Shown here in pieces: positions 35,647 to 45,219 of a stretch of 64,000 nucleotides of DNA. The DNA comes from Methanobacteriales archaeon HGW-Methanobacteriales-1. GTDB lineage: Archaea > Methanobacteriota > Methanobacteria > Methanobacteriales > Methanobacteriaceae. The stretch is from assembly GCA_002839705.1 (NCBI GenBank), contig PGYO01000001.1, forward strand, positions 496,001 to 560,000, read 5' to 3'. The notes beneath the pieces are model-generated. The model searched no databases. It was not told the origin of the DNA and worked only from the letters and a program-made list of their open reading frames with translations. Each line of letters starts with the position of its first letter. Within the stretch, counting starts at the first letter, position 1. Both the position numbers and the translations under genes were made by a program.

Positions 35647-36744
35647 TTACCATGGTACTTTTTTTAACCAAGGCTTATAAACTACAGATCCTCTAATAAG
35701 TGTGGAAAATCTGGGTGATTTATAACCCCACCAGTTATATTTGGCAATTGCTTTACCATATTGTTTGTAAATTCCTTTACCTTTTTTCGCGGTGTTATAC
35801 AGGATTTTAGATTTGTAAATGATTAAAGTACCACCCGCTGCGAAAATTCCACCCCCATAATGCTTGGCTGTATTTTTATATATGGTGGAATAGGTGATTT
35901 TGGTCAAATAACCACCACTGTAGACTCCACCTCCATCGCTGCCCCCTAAACAAGTGGCAATATTATATGCTATTAAACTTTTAGTTATGCTTACAGTACC
36001 CCCAAAATTAGTGACTCCACCACCAAATTTACCAATGTTGTATCTTATTTTACAATTAGAAATTGTTAAATACCCATTATTACTGAAGATTCCTGCTCCA
36101 TTGGTATTTCTTTCTATGGTGGAGTTGATTATGGTCATTGATTTACCCCCGTTAGCAACTCCTGAAACACTTGATTCACCAATCGAGACTTTATTATAAC
36201 GAATTATACAACTGTTTATAACCATTGTACCTGTACTATAGATTCCTCCTGCAGTCCATTTAGCAGTATTATTTTGTACGATACAGTTTTTGATGGTCAT
36301 AATACCTTTGTTGTAGATTCCTCCACCTTCATATACGCTCGTACCTTTGCCTCTTTGGATAGTACAATTGTAAATTTTTACATTGGTGTTTTTATTTACA
36401 AAAATGACTCTACCTGTATTTGAACCATCAATTTTGGTTGAGTACTTATTTTCTCCAATAATAATAACGTTTTTTCCTATGTTTAAGTGTTCTTTGTAGG
36501 TGCCTTTAGCTAAATAGATTTTTCCGCCGGAATCTACACGGTATAAAGACTCAGTTATTGTTTTTTTAGGTCCAGTATATCCACTTATAAATGTTGGACT
36601 AGTACCATCGTAACTATCATTCCCATAGTTTCCATTAACATATTGGATTGGACTAGCACTAGATTGCTCTATATTTGCAATGGATAAAACTCCAACTATC
36701 AAAAATAATATTAAAATAAATGGTTTATAATTTAAATTTTTCAA
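35647..36744 (-). CDS. Secreted right-handed beta-helix (adhesin-like) protein
   Basis: A 365-residue exported protein with a signal peptide (about 8-30). The N-terminal part (YVNGNYGNDSYDGTSPTFIS, then GGKIYLAKGTYKEHLNI) is the usual cap of polymorphic beta-helix proteins. Repeated turns (GGGIYNKGIMTIKNC, AGGIYSTGTMVINSC) follow, and the ending YNWWG..SP is typical of methanobacterial adhesin-like proteins. It probably sits on or near the cell surface. TTG start with GGGGGAAG 7 bases upstream. No C-terminal membrane anchor or pseudomurein-binding repeat is seen. Confidence 0.85.
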   Translation of the reverse strand: MKNLNYKPFILILFLIVGVLSIANIEQSSASPIQYVNGNYGNDSYDGTSPTFISGYTGPKKTITESLYRVDSGGKIYLAKGTYKEHLNIGKNVIIIGENKYSTKIDGSNTGRVIFVNKNTNVKIYNCTIQRGKGTSVYEGGGIYNKGIMTIKNCIVQNNTAKWTAGGIYSTGTMVINSCIIRYNKVSIGESSVSGVANGGKSMTIINSTIERNTNGAGIFSNNGYLTISNCKIRYNIGKFGGGVTNFGGTVSITKSLIAYNIATCLGGSDGGGVYSGGYLTKITYSTIYKNTAKHYGGGIFAAGGTLIIYKSKILYNTAKKGKGIYKQYGKAIAKYNWWGYKSPRFSTLIRGSVVYKPWLKKVPW

Positions 36745-36900
36745 TCAGCTTCCCCCATTATTATAACTAATACTATATTCGTTATATATAATATAAATTT
36801 TATGGGGAACTTTTAAAATAGAATTTTAATTTTTGATTATAAATATATTAAAAATAAATTATTTTAAAAAAAGAATATAAAAAAAATAGTCATTTAAAGA

Positions 36901-39624
36901 CTATTTTCTAATATTTCCCTTCTTATTGCCACTGGCCTTATTTTTTACTACTACAGATCCCCGACCTTTAGAATAAATCCCATAATATTTATTCTTTTTA
37001 ACAATGTTTCTACCAATCTTGGCCTTTATGCCGGTAGAATAAATTCCATTGTTTTTGTTGTAGGAAACTGTGTTATCAGCGATTAGTACATACTTGGATT
37101 TGGAATATATTCCGTTTTTGTAGTTACTGTTAATTTTATTGTAATATATCTGGCTAGAAGATCCGGCCGAATATACTCCATTACCCTTATTGGAGTAAAT
37201 ATTGTTTTTAACTATCTTGGAAGAAGCACCCAGAGAATAAACTCCATACTTTGCATTGGAATATATTTTACTCATATACACTATGGCTTTTGATCCTTTG
37301 GAATATACTCCATTCATATTTTTATAAATGGTACTGTTGTATACAAAGCCCTGTGAACCATAGAATATGATTCCATTTAATTTATTGGAGTAAACCGTTA
37401 AATTCTGGAAGTAAGGTTTATATCCTGTGGAGTATACTCCATTTAAATTATTGTTGGATATTACTGAGTTAAAAATCTCAACTATACTTCCGGTGGTGTA
37501 GATTCCATTTTTTTTATTGTACTGGGATTGGATACTTATTAATCTTGTATTGTACCCGGTGGAATAAACTCCATGGAAGGTATTGCCATAGCTCATCACT
37601 CCAGATAATAATGCCTTGTATCCGGTGGTGTAGATTCCATTTTGTTTATTGTACATGGAATAAATATTAGTTAAATTTGTTTGGGATCCACTGGAATAGA
37701 TTCCATTTTGGCCATTATTTTGGGCTAAAACATACAACCAAATATACGTATAATCTCCTAAAGATGCAATACCGTTTTGAGCATTGTTTGATGCATTTTG
37801 AATATAATATATATTAGCATATTTTCCGGAAGATAATATTCCATTCTGTTTATTGTGGGTGGCATTGTAAATAAAGGATATGGTGGCATTGTTTCCTGTA
37901 GAGAATATTCCATTGTTTCCATTGAATTGAACGTCCATAGAACTGAGCTGAGCATTTGTTCCGGTGGAATATACTCCATTTAATTTATTGCCCCATAGGG
38001 TGCACCCGGATATGTAATTACTTGAACCAGATTCATAAATACCATTTTTAGTGTTATTATTCGCAGTAATGGAAGTTATTGAATTCCCAATACTGGTAAT
38101 ATTAACCCCAGAATGGCCATTAAAATAGGTATAGGCAGTACTGATTTTTGCATTATTTCCGGTGGAATAGATTCCATTCATATCATTATAACTGGCCGTA
38201 GTACCACTTATGGTGGCGTTAGTTCCTTTAGAATAAACACCATGTTCATGGTTGAAATATGCAGAATTAGAACTCATATTGGCCTGAGATCCATTGGAAT
38301 AGATACCGGATTTGGAATTACTGATAGCACTATTATTGTACAAACTCGCATTATTACCGGAAGAGCTTATTCCATGGTTAGTATTGTAATTAACCTGATT
38401 ACTGTTTATTTTACTGTTATTTCCTGAGGACCTTATTCCATTCTGGCCGCTGTAATTAATGACGTTGTTGTTTATAGTATTGTTATCTCCAGAAGAGCTT
38501 ACTCCGTCTTGGCCGCTGTAATTAATGACGTTGTTGTTTATAGTATTGTTATCTCCAGTAGATTTTACAGCAGATAAAGTACTATTTTTGATACTATTAT
38601 GGGATATGGTTACATTACTGGCTGATATTAGAATACCGTCCCGAGGAGAGGTGACAATGGTGTTGTTGTCTATAATAGAATTATTTCCATCTACACTGAG
38701 AGAACCATTAATATTGAATCCAGAGATATTAGTGTTGTTGGCCGTATTTAGAACATGTATAATGTCACTGGTACCATTGCTGGTGAGGTTGACGCTTCCA
38801 TTGGCTATGATGGCCACTGGTTTATTCAGGATGATGGTCACATTCTCATAGATTCCTTCTAGGAAGGTGAAGATATCTCCATCCTGAAATGTGTAGTCGG
38901 TTCCATTCAAGTTGAAGGTGTCGGCTATTCCAGTACTGTTGAATATGCTGGTGTAGGTGGTGTTATCCACCAAGAAGTTTCTGAAGATGTGGTTGTTGTT
39001 GATTATGGCATCTGCACCAGTGGAATTGATCCCATGGTCATTATATGCATAGATGGTGTTTCCGGTGATGGTAGTGTTGTTGCCCGTGGACCTTACTCCA
39101 TATTGCTGGTTATAGACCAAAGTGTTATTGATGATGTTAGTATTGTTTCCAGCGGTGTTGATACCAGAAAGGTTACTGTTTTTTATTTTGTTGTTGAATA
39201 CGGTGACATTGTTACTGTTTATGACTATACCATCGTGTGTGGAGGCATTAATGGAGTTGTTGTTAAGAGTAACATTATCTGCAGAGACATTCAAGGAACC
39301 GTTAATATTGAATCCAGTAACATTGGAATACAGGGAAGTATTTAAAATCTGTATAACATCGAATGTACCGTTATTGGTGAGGAAGGCACCACTGCTACTT
39401 ATGATATTGACGGTTTTATCCAGGATGATTACTACATTCTCATAGATTCCGTCTAGGAAGGTGAATATATCTCCGTCCTGGAAGGTGTGATCTCCATCAC
39501 CCGAATTGAATGTGTCAGCAATTCCGGTACTGTTGAACACATTCATATAAGTAGTATTGTTCACAGTATAATTGGCCGCCGAGGCCGTACTGGCCATGGC
39601 AAATAGGGCCAGGGCCATTATCAT
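36901..39624 (-). CDS. Large secreted beta-helix repeat protein
   Basis: At least 907 residues. It has a signal peptide ending STASA, then two copies of a module of about 200 residues (each with FNSTGIADTF, YTFQDGDIFTFL-like and GFNINGSL). Some 30 short coils of 22-24 residues follow, mostly NGIYSTGNNA-like. The C-terminus is basic (KASGNKKGNIRK) with no membrane anchor. All features fit a right-handed parallel beta-helix surface protein. The ATG used cuts the signal peptide short: in frame upstream are KKIIFT and an AGGGGGC site that points to ATA at 39657 rather than to any standard start. Confidence 0.85.
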   Translation of the reverse strand: MIMALALFAMASTASAANYTVNNTTYMNVFNSTGIADTFNSGDGDHTFQDGDIFTFLDGIYENVVIILDKTVNIISSSGAFLTNNGTFDVIQILNTSLYSNVTGFNINGSLNVSADNVTLNNNSINASTHDGIVINSNNVTVFNNKIKNSNLSGINTAGNNTNIINNTLVYNQQYGVRSTGNNTTITGNTIYAYNDHGINSTGADAIINNNHIFRNFLVDNTTYTSIFNSTGIADTFNLNGTDYTFQDGDIFTFLEGIYENVTIILNKPVAIIANGSVNLTSNGTSDIIHVLNTANNTNISGFNINGSLSVDGNNSIIDNNTIVTSPRDGILISASNVTISHNSIKNSTLSAVKSTGDNNTINNNVINYSGQDGVSSSGDNNTINNNVINYSGQNGIRSSGNNSKINSNQVNYNTNHGISSSGNNASLYNNSAISNSKSGIYSNGSQANMSSNSAYFNHEHGVYSKGTNATISGTTASYNDMNGIYSTGNNAKISTAYTYFNGHSGVNITSIGNSITSITANNNTKNGIYESGSSNYISGCTLWGNKLNGVYSTGTNAQLSSMDVQFNGNNGIFSTGNNATISFIYNATHNKQNGILSSGKYANIYYIQNASNNAQNGIASLGDYTYIWLYVLAQNNGQNGIYSSGSQTNLTNIYSMYNKQNGIYTTGYKALLSGVMSYGNTFHGVYSTGYNTRLISIQSQYNKKNGIYTTGSIVEIFNSVISNNNLNGVYSTGYKPYFQNLTVYSNKLNGIIFYGSQGFVYNSTIYKNMNGVYSKGSKAIVYMSKIYSNAKYGVYSLGASSKIVKNNIYSNKGNGVYSAGSSSQIYYNKINSNYKNGIYSKSKYVLIADNTVSYNKNNGIYSTGIKAKIGRNIVKKNKYYGIYSKGRGSVVVKNKASGNKKGNIRK
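38445..38558. repeat. Near-exact 66-bp period repeat inside the beta-helix gene
   Basis: A 48-base string starting GGCCGCTGTAATTAATGACG occurs at 38445-38492 and again at 38511-38558, one 22-codon coil apart. Most other coils have drifted, so this pair reflects a recent duplication or gene conversion. The repeat is coding, not CRISPR. Confidence 0.85.
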
Positions 39625-39935
39625 GGTGAATATTATTTTCTTTTGAAATGAACTTATTATATTGCCCCCTTATTTTGGCTAATTGGTAAAAATTAATTTC
39701 TAGTTAATAGATTATTTTTAGGCCATGTTTATATTTAAATATTTTCATGAAAAGGAGTATTACCTTTTTTTAGGAGGTTTAATTTATTTAATTTAAAAAT
39801 AAATGATTTAAAAGGATTATTTCATTAATAAAATAGCCATAGGAGTTATTTTTTATTTATTTATTGAACAAAAAATAGATCTTATAAATTTTGAATTTCT
39901 TAAATGTAAACAAATTATACACTTGATTAATTTTT

Positions 39936-40943
39936 TTAATTCAAAAACTTCTTAACTTCTTTATCAAAATCTGAAGTGTATTCTTTATCCTGTAATTTTC
40001 TGAACTCTTCAAATTCTTTACCTGCTATTTCCTTGGCCACTTCAGCAGTAATTTTACCAGAATCCGCTAATATTTCATATTCATTAAATTTTAAAAAAGC
40101 ATCTAATTTTCCTATCCAGTCTTTCATGGACATTATTTTATGTCTTCTGGCCTGATTTTCAGCATAATCTAAATACATACTCACTATATTGTTTAATTCA
40201 GATATTTCTTCTTTATCTAAATAATTCTTGGCAATAATTACGTCTCTTTTTAAAATTTTACCTTCTGGTGAGTTTTTCCAGTTAGTAAGGCCCATATTCT
40301 TTTTATTATGATTGGCCCGGTCTATAATTAATTCTGCCGCTGTATGTTCAGTTATGGCCCAATGCAATTTATTTTGAACAGTTGCATAAAAAGTTCTAGT
40401 TAATTCTGAATCTTTATCATAATCATGACTGCACTGGGAATAAATATCCGTAATTTTTTGATAAAATCTTCTTTCACTGGCCCTTATTTCTTTAATACGA
40501 TCTAATAATTCATCAAAATAATCTTGGCCAAATCGGGTACCGTTTTTTAAGAGTTCGTCATCCAGGACAAAACCCTTAATGATGTATTCTTTTAAAGTTT
40601 GGGTGGCCCATATACGGAATTGTGTGGCCTGTTTAGAGTTTACTCGATAGCCGATGGCGATTATGGCATCTAGATTGTAATATTTTACTTTATAATTTTT
40701 TCCATCACTTGCAGTTGTCCGGAATTTCCGGATAACTGATTGTTCAGATAATTCCTCAGTTTTAAATATATTGTTCAAATGTTCACTGATTGTTCTAACA
40801 TTTACACCAAATAATTCAGACATGGTCTTTTGGGTCAACCACATAGTTTCATCTTTTAAAAGTACTTCGACGGTAGCTGCACCTTCATTTCCTTTATAAA
40901 GAACTATAGTATTTGTTTGCATATTCGGCAGATTAGAACTCAT
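39936..40943 (-). CDS. RhuM family protein
   Basis: A 335-residue cytoplasmic protein. MWLTQKTMSELFGVNVRTIS, SEQSVIRKFRTTASDGKNYK and YNLDAIIAIGYRVNS are hallmarks of the RhuM family; the rest includes a Fic/Doc-like helical C-terminal region whose HxFx(D/E) motif is not evident. RhuM genes are widespread near restriction-modification and mobile elements; their function is unproven. The position at the downstream end of the defence gene run supports an accessory defence or toxin-type role. GAGATGA lies 5-6 bases before the ATG. It has its own spacer of about 190 bases upstream. Confidence 0.85.
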   Translation of the reverse strand: MSSNLPNMQTNTIVLYKGNEGAATVEVLLKDETMWLTQKTMSELFGVNVRTISEHLNNIFKTEELSEQSVIRKFRTTASDGKNYKVKYYNLDAIIAIGYRVNSKQATQFRIWATQTLKEYIIKGFVLDDELLKNGTRFGQDYFDELLDRIKEIRASERRFYQKITDIYSQCSHDYDKDSELTRTFYATVQNKLHWAITEHTAAELIIDRANHNKKNMGLTNWKNSPEGKILKRDVIIAKNYLDKEEISELNNIVSMYLDYAENQARRHKIMSMKDWIGKLDAFLKFNEYEILADSGKITAEVAKEIAGKEFEEFRKLQDKEYTSDFDKEVKKFLN

Positions 40944-41137
40944 GATAAGTCATCTCTATTCTTATTTAATTTTTATAATAATATGTCACTCGATAATATT
41001 ATATCCTTGAGGAAGAGCAAATGGAAAGTATTTTCTTTATTCTTTAATTTAAGAAATTATTATAAAAATCAAATTTATATTCCAGCTTTTCTAGATCTGG
41101 CCCATTTTCAGGATATTAGTTTCATATTTCATCTCAT

Positions 41138-42328
41138 TTAAGGAACACTAAACCGCTGAGAGCTCGGCTCTGGATTATTACAAAATGTTTTAAAATCACA
41201 AGCATCACAAGTCCTCTTCTCCGGCCTAGGATGCCAAGATTTTTGAATACCGGCCCCATTAATCTCGGCCACCGTGCACTTTTCAATATCTTCCACCACA
41301 TTGTCAAATTCTCTTAAAGAATGCTGTATTGATTCATAATCCATATCTATCAACCTAATGGATCTTTTTATCTTAAAATTATCTGATAATTCTGGAATAT
41401 CTTTTTTAGAATTCCATTTTAAAATTTTATTCTTATCCTCACCTAAAGGCATGACATCGGTGTTTTCACTCATAACATCGGCTTTTATATCTCCAATATC
41501 TCCCTTAAATGGAACTAATTCGTTTAAATAAAATAATATTCCCTTAGCCACAGGATTAGAATCATTTTGCATGGATCTAAGCCAAGAATAGGTTAAGACT
41601 TGCCATTGGTGATGATTCCAAGAGGGAGAATTAACTGGTGGTCTTTTCATACCCTTGTAATCAATAATGATCTCGTAATTTTTAGAATCAAATGATTCCA
41701 CTTTTTTCTTAAAAATAGGGTCTTCTTCTAATATTTTTAAAATAAGGTTAGATGAAGAGGAGTGGACTTCCATATTAACTGAACTTAAAACATCAATAAC
41801 CCCGGTGATTCCATAGTAATTAGATCGGCTTATACCTTTTTGATATTGGGGCATGTCTCTTATACCCTTTAATCTAACCTCGGCATCATCAATTAATGGG
41901 AATAAATGAGGCCCCCAGGTATTGATAGCTGCTTCAGCTCTTTGACTGGCCACTAATTTATGTGGATGTTCCAAGTCGTCGCAGAATCCTTGTTGGTGAC
42001 CTTCTTCATAATAAGGACAAAATAGGTTGGATGGTGGATATAAACCTCTTGATCTAAGTCTTTTATCAATGAGTTCTTCAATGGACCTAATTTGGGTCTT
42101 CCAATCCCAAGGGAATTCTTTTAAATCTTTATCTCTCCACTGGAGATAGGCCTCTTCCATAACTCCGTGAATAAATTCCCCGAACCACAATTGGATAGGC
42201 ATGGATGGTGGAAGTGTTCCTTTATTCTGGTAACGATACTGGAGCCCACAAGTTAAATAAGATAATAAATCTCCGGTAAGGGAATATTCTGGAATTATAT
42301 ATGGTTTGGATCTAACTGATAAACTCAT
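41138..42328 (-). CDS. RecB/Cas4-like PD-(D/E)XK nuclease
   Basis: About 396 residues. The layout is that of Cas4/AddB-type nucleases: an early Cys in YLTCGLQYRYQ, a His in FIHGVMEEAY, ITGVIDVL with Asp, IIIDYKGMKRP with D-x-K, a Gln in HQWQVLTYSW, and a terminal CDACDFKTFC Cys cluster. One early plus three late Cys would hold a 4Fe-4S cluster. ATG start chosen because AAGGTGA is 5 bases upstream. It follows the UvrD helicase gene by about 80 bases and likely forms a two-protein helicase-nuclease with it, comparable to AddAB. Confidence 0.85.
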   Translation of the reverse strand: MSLSVRSKPYIIPEYSLTGDLLSYLTCGLQYRYQNKGTLPPSMPIQLWFGEFIHGVMEEAYLQWRDKDLKEFPWDWKTQIRSIEELIDKRLRSRGLYPPSNLFCPYYEEGHQQGFCDDLEHPHKLVASQRAEAAINTWGPHLFPLIDDAEVRLKGIRDMPQYQKGISRSNYYGITGVIDVLSSVNMEVHSSSSNLILKILEEDPIFKKKVESFDSKNYEIIIDYKGMKRPPVNSPSWNHHQWQVLTYSWLRSMQNDSNPVAKGILFYLNELVPFKGDIGDIKADVMSENTDVMPLGEDKNKILKWNSKKDIPELSDNFKIKRSIRLIDMDYESIQHSLREFDNVVEDIEKCTVAEINGAGIQKSWHPRPEKRTCDACDFKTFCNNPEPSSQRFSVP

Positions 42329-42407
42329 AATGGTCACCTTCTAAATCTTTAACGGTTTTTAGTCCATTTTTTAAATAAATATTTCTGTAAGGTTATTTTA
42401 ACCCATT

Positions 42408-44765
42408 TTAAATAAATAAAATCTCCTTTAGCCCGATGCAATTATTATTCCTATCCCAACCACTGGCCACATTAGGAATGGTTCTAGGGCCTTGTTGTGT
42501 CGTATAGCCTTCCATAACTGGTTTTAAACCAACTAATAGTAGAACGTCTTGTGAACGACTAAAGGCCACAAAATATAACCTACTCAGATCGTCAAAGGCT
42601 CGATCTTTAGAATCTCTACCTGGAACACCTAATGGTGAAAATTCTCTCAGTTCATCCTCTAAATTACAAGATTTTCCTCCTTCGTGGGGATAGCGCTTGA
42701 AGGCTTGGGCTATATGGTTCATTCTAAAATCAGAACCAATATCTACCACTACTAATGGAAATTCTAAGCCCTTAGCTTGATGAATAGACATTATATTTAT
42801 TCGGTTATCTGGTAGGGTGTCTAATAGGCCTTCGTCCACATCAATGGCTCCGGTGGCTATGGGAACAAATATATTCCAAATAGCCTCAGAAACTGATTTT
42901 TGTTCCAGCTCTGGAATTTCTGTGTCAAATATTATTTCAGCCCCAAAACTACTGAAAAGTCCCGTTTGTGAAATGGTACGAGTTATAGCCTCTAAATAAA
43001 CCAGTCCCTCCACATCCTCTTGCATAGGCTTAATCCAAGTAACTAATTTATAGGCCAGTTCCATAATGGTGATTTCTCTTTTCCAGGATTTTCTACCAAG
43101 AGGTTTTCTATTTTGCCAGGAAGAAACGAATTGAGTTAATGATACAGGATTATTAGGTTCGGGATTAGTTTCTACATATTCCTGGGCCTTTTGTCTCCAG
43201 ATGGTCATTCTTTTTTTAGCACTGTGGGGTAATTTCTCAATTTCTTTTTGATAAACACACCCGGGATCAATGCACTCTAATATGAGACCACATAAAATTT
43301 CGGATTCGTATATTCGCTCTAGATTTTGGCCTCGGGGATTGAATACTGGAATTTCGGGGTTTCCTTTTAATAATTCCTCTCTTAATATTAAAGGTAATTT
43401 CTTCTTTTTACCTCCACTAAGTTCCTGGGGAGAACTGGAGAGAATAGAAATATCAGTGGGAGAACCTTCTTGAGGGTCTACTTGGATTAATAGTGATTTT
43501 CCCTGATGTTTTATAGTTACTCCCTTACCATAGACTACATCTTTAATGAATTTACTCAAATCCTGGGCCAAACTATGAGTATCTTCTCTAAACATACCTA
43601 AAATAGGGAAATCACTGTAATTAGGATTTCTGGCCGGTTCTATGACTGGTTTATCTTTAACTCTAACTTGCTGGAACTGGGGGTCTAATTGAGCAAAGTG
43701 ATTGCAAAGCTTTACAATACTCTCGGTGGACCTATAATTTTTAGAAAGATTAATTAATTCAGGTTTAATATTTAATTGAGTTTCAATTCTTTCTTTAAAA
43801 TTAGTAAATAAATCTACAGTAGCTCCTCTAAATCTATAAAGTGATTGATCATCATCTCCTACTACCGTGACACTGCCCTGATTTTCAATGGCCGCTTGAG
43901 CCAGATAGAAGTAAATTTGCTCTTGTAAAAGATTAGTATCCTGGTATTCATCTACTAAGACTAATTTTAAGTTAGAAAGAAAATCATTTAATTTGCCAGT
44001 TTCTAGTTTATTTAAAAATTCTTCTTCTAACATGGCAAAATCATATAATAATCGGGACTCTAATTCATGTATATAATCGGCAATGGCCTCACAGGCTATT
44101 TTGGCCCCAGGATGTTCATGTTCACATTTAAGCTTATCAAAATCCACCTGATCATAATACATCCGATCCTTAATTTCTAAAAGCATTTTACTCATTTCAG
44201 AAACATTAAAATTGTATTTAGTCCCTCTGATTTTTACTAAAAACTCTTTTAAATCTTTTTCATGGTGCCGGTCTTTATCAAAAAGGCCCACCCTCATCAT
44301 GAGGGCATTGGCCACAAATCCTTCAATTACTACAGGCGGTGGAGAACCTGGGGCCCGATGAGTTTTTAGAATGTCTTCGGATATGCTATCTAGGGTTCCG
44401 GTGATTATTTGATTAAAATCCAGGGTTTTCAGTTTAGGATGGATTTTTTCATGACGGGGGTCTGCTAATAGCTCTTGTTTTATTTGGTCTCCCCAGGAGA
44501 GAATTCTAGAACGCATTTCTGCTGCAGCTTTACGGGTAAAAGTAGTGGCCAAAATGCTGGATGGGGTGATATCATCGACTAAAATGAATTTAAGAATTTT
44601 AAGAACCATGACCGTAGTTTTTCCACTGCCAGGGCCCGCCACTATGAATAGGGATTCATTTTTATGTGCGGAGATGGCCTGGTTTTGCGGTGGGTTCTGG
44701 TCTTCTTGGATGTTTCTTCCTAGTTTTTGGATTACTATTTGTTCGAATTGAGGCCAGTTGATCAT
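42408..44765 (-). CDS. UvrD/Rep-family DNA helicase
   Basis: A 785-residue superfamily 1A helicase: Walker A GPGSGKTTVM (44-53), ATTFTRKAAAEMRSR, LVDEYQDTNLLQ, GDDDQSLYRFRGATVD, NLSKNYRSTESI, SIHQAKGLEFPLVVVD and LYFVAFSRSQD. It ends shortly after, without a nuclease domain, and the nuclease is instead the next gene. The pair matches, in split form, the fused enzyme at 26217-29147, though the sequences are only distantly alike. Expected role: unwinding and resection of DNA ends. A GGTG site precedes the ATG. Confidence 0.9.
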   Translation of the reverse strand: MINWPQFEQIVIQKLGRNIQEDQNPPQNQAISAHKNESLFIVAGPGSGKTTVMVLKILKFILVDDITPSSILATTFTRKAAAEMRSRILSWGDQIKQELLADPRHEKIHPKLKTLDFNQIITGTLDSISEDILKTHRAPGSPPPVVIEGFVANALMMRVGLFDKDRHHEKDLKEFLVKIRGTKYNFNVSEMSKMLLEIKDRMYYDQVDFDKLKCEHEHPGAKIACEAIADYIHELESRLLYDFAMLEEEFLNKLETGKLNDFLSNLKLVLVDEYQDTNLLQEQIYFYLAQAAIENQGSVTVVGDDDQSLYRFRGATVDLFTNFKERIETQLNIKPELINLSKNYRSTESIVKLCNHFAQLDPQFQQVRVKDKPVIEPARNPNYSDFPILGMFREDTHSLAQDLSKFIKDVVYGKGVTIKHQGKSLLIQVDPQEGSPTDISILSSSPQELSGGKKKKLPLILREELLKGNPEIPVFNPRGQNLERIYESEILCGLILECIDPGCVYQKEIEKLPHSAKKRMTIWRQKAQEYVETNPEPNNPVSLTQFVSSWQNRKPLGRKSWKREITIMELAYKLVTWIKPMQEDVEGLVYLEAITRTISQTGLFSSFGAEIIFDTEIPELEQKSVSEAIWNIFVPIATGAIDVDEGLLDTLPDNRINIMSIHQAKGLEFPLVVVDIGSDFRMNHIAQAFKRYPHEGGKSCNLEDELREFSPLGVPGRDSKDRAFDDLSRLYFVAFSRSQDVLLLVGLKPVMEGYTTQQGPRTIPNVASGWDRNNNCIGLKEILFI

Positions 44766-44930
44766 TTTAGCACCATAAATTATACATAGATTATCAAAGA
44801 TTATAGTTATTATATGAAATGTACTGGTATCTTATTTATTAATTTATAGGTTTTGATGATGTGTATTATGATATTTTGTATGCTAAAATAAGAACGAATA
44901 TTGTATTTCTATGAATCGAAAAATCTTAAA

Positions 44931-45203
44931 TTATTGATCAATAAATTTTACTTCTAAAATATTTGCTATTAATACAATATCGTCATCATCATAGTTTTCT
45001 AATGAATCACTATTTTCAAATTTGTCTATTTCATAGAAACTCATTAAATATTCAATTTCTTTATTGTTTCTAACTGATTTTACTTCAATTTCTTCAGGTT
45101 CACTATCTAAAACAAAGGGCATGAAATCATAATCATCTAAAACCCCAATTCTTTGTTTTAATTCTCCTATTTCATTTTCATTCATTAAAAACACAGCTTT
45201 CAT
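44931..45203 (-). CDS. Small acidic protein in the defence island
   Basis: A 90-residue, very acidic protein (starts MKAVFLMNENEIGELKQRIG, with ENYDDDDIVL near the end). AGGAGTGAT lies before the ATG, and the McrC-like gene ends just 16 bases upstream, so it belongs to that operon. No motif is recognised. Its size, charge and position suit an accessory regulator or a nucleic-acid mimic, but this is speculation. Confidence 0.65.
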   Translation of the reverse strand: MKAVFLMNENEIGELKQRIGVLDDYDFMPFVLDSEPEEIEVKSVRNNKEIEYLMSFYEIDKFENSDSLENYDDDDIVLIANILEVKFIDQ

Positions 45204-45219
45204 TTTATCACTCCTTATT

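Noticed and set aside
37000-38560. Regular short repeats that look like a CRISPR array
   Set aside because: The repeats are in frame, imperfect, about 66-72 bases apart and encode beta-helix coils of one long protein; no constant repeat with unique spacers.
40917-41141. Plus-strand frame overlapping the RhuM start
   Set aside because: Overlaps the well-supported RhuM N-terminus, has no binding site and no recognisable sequence.
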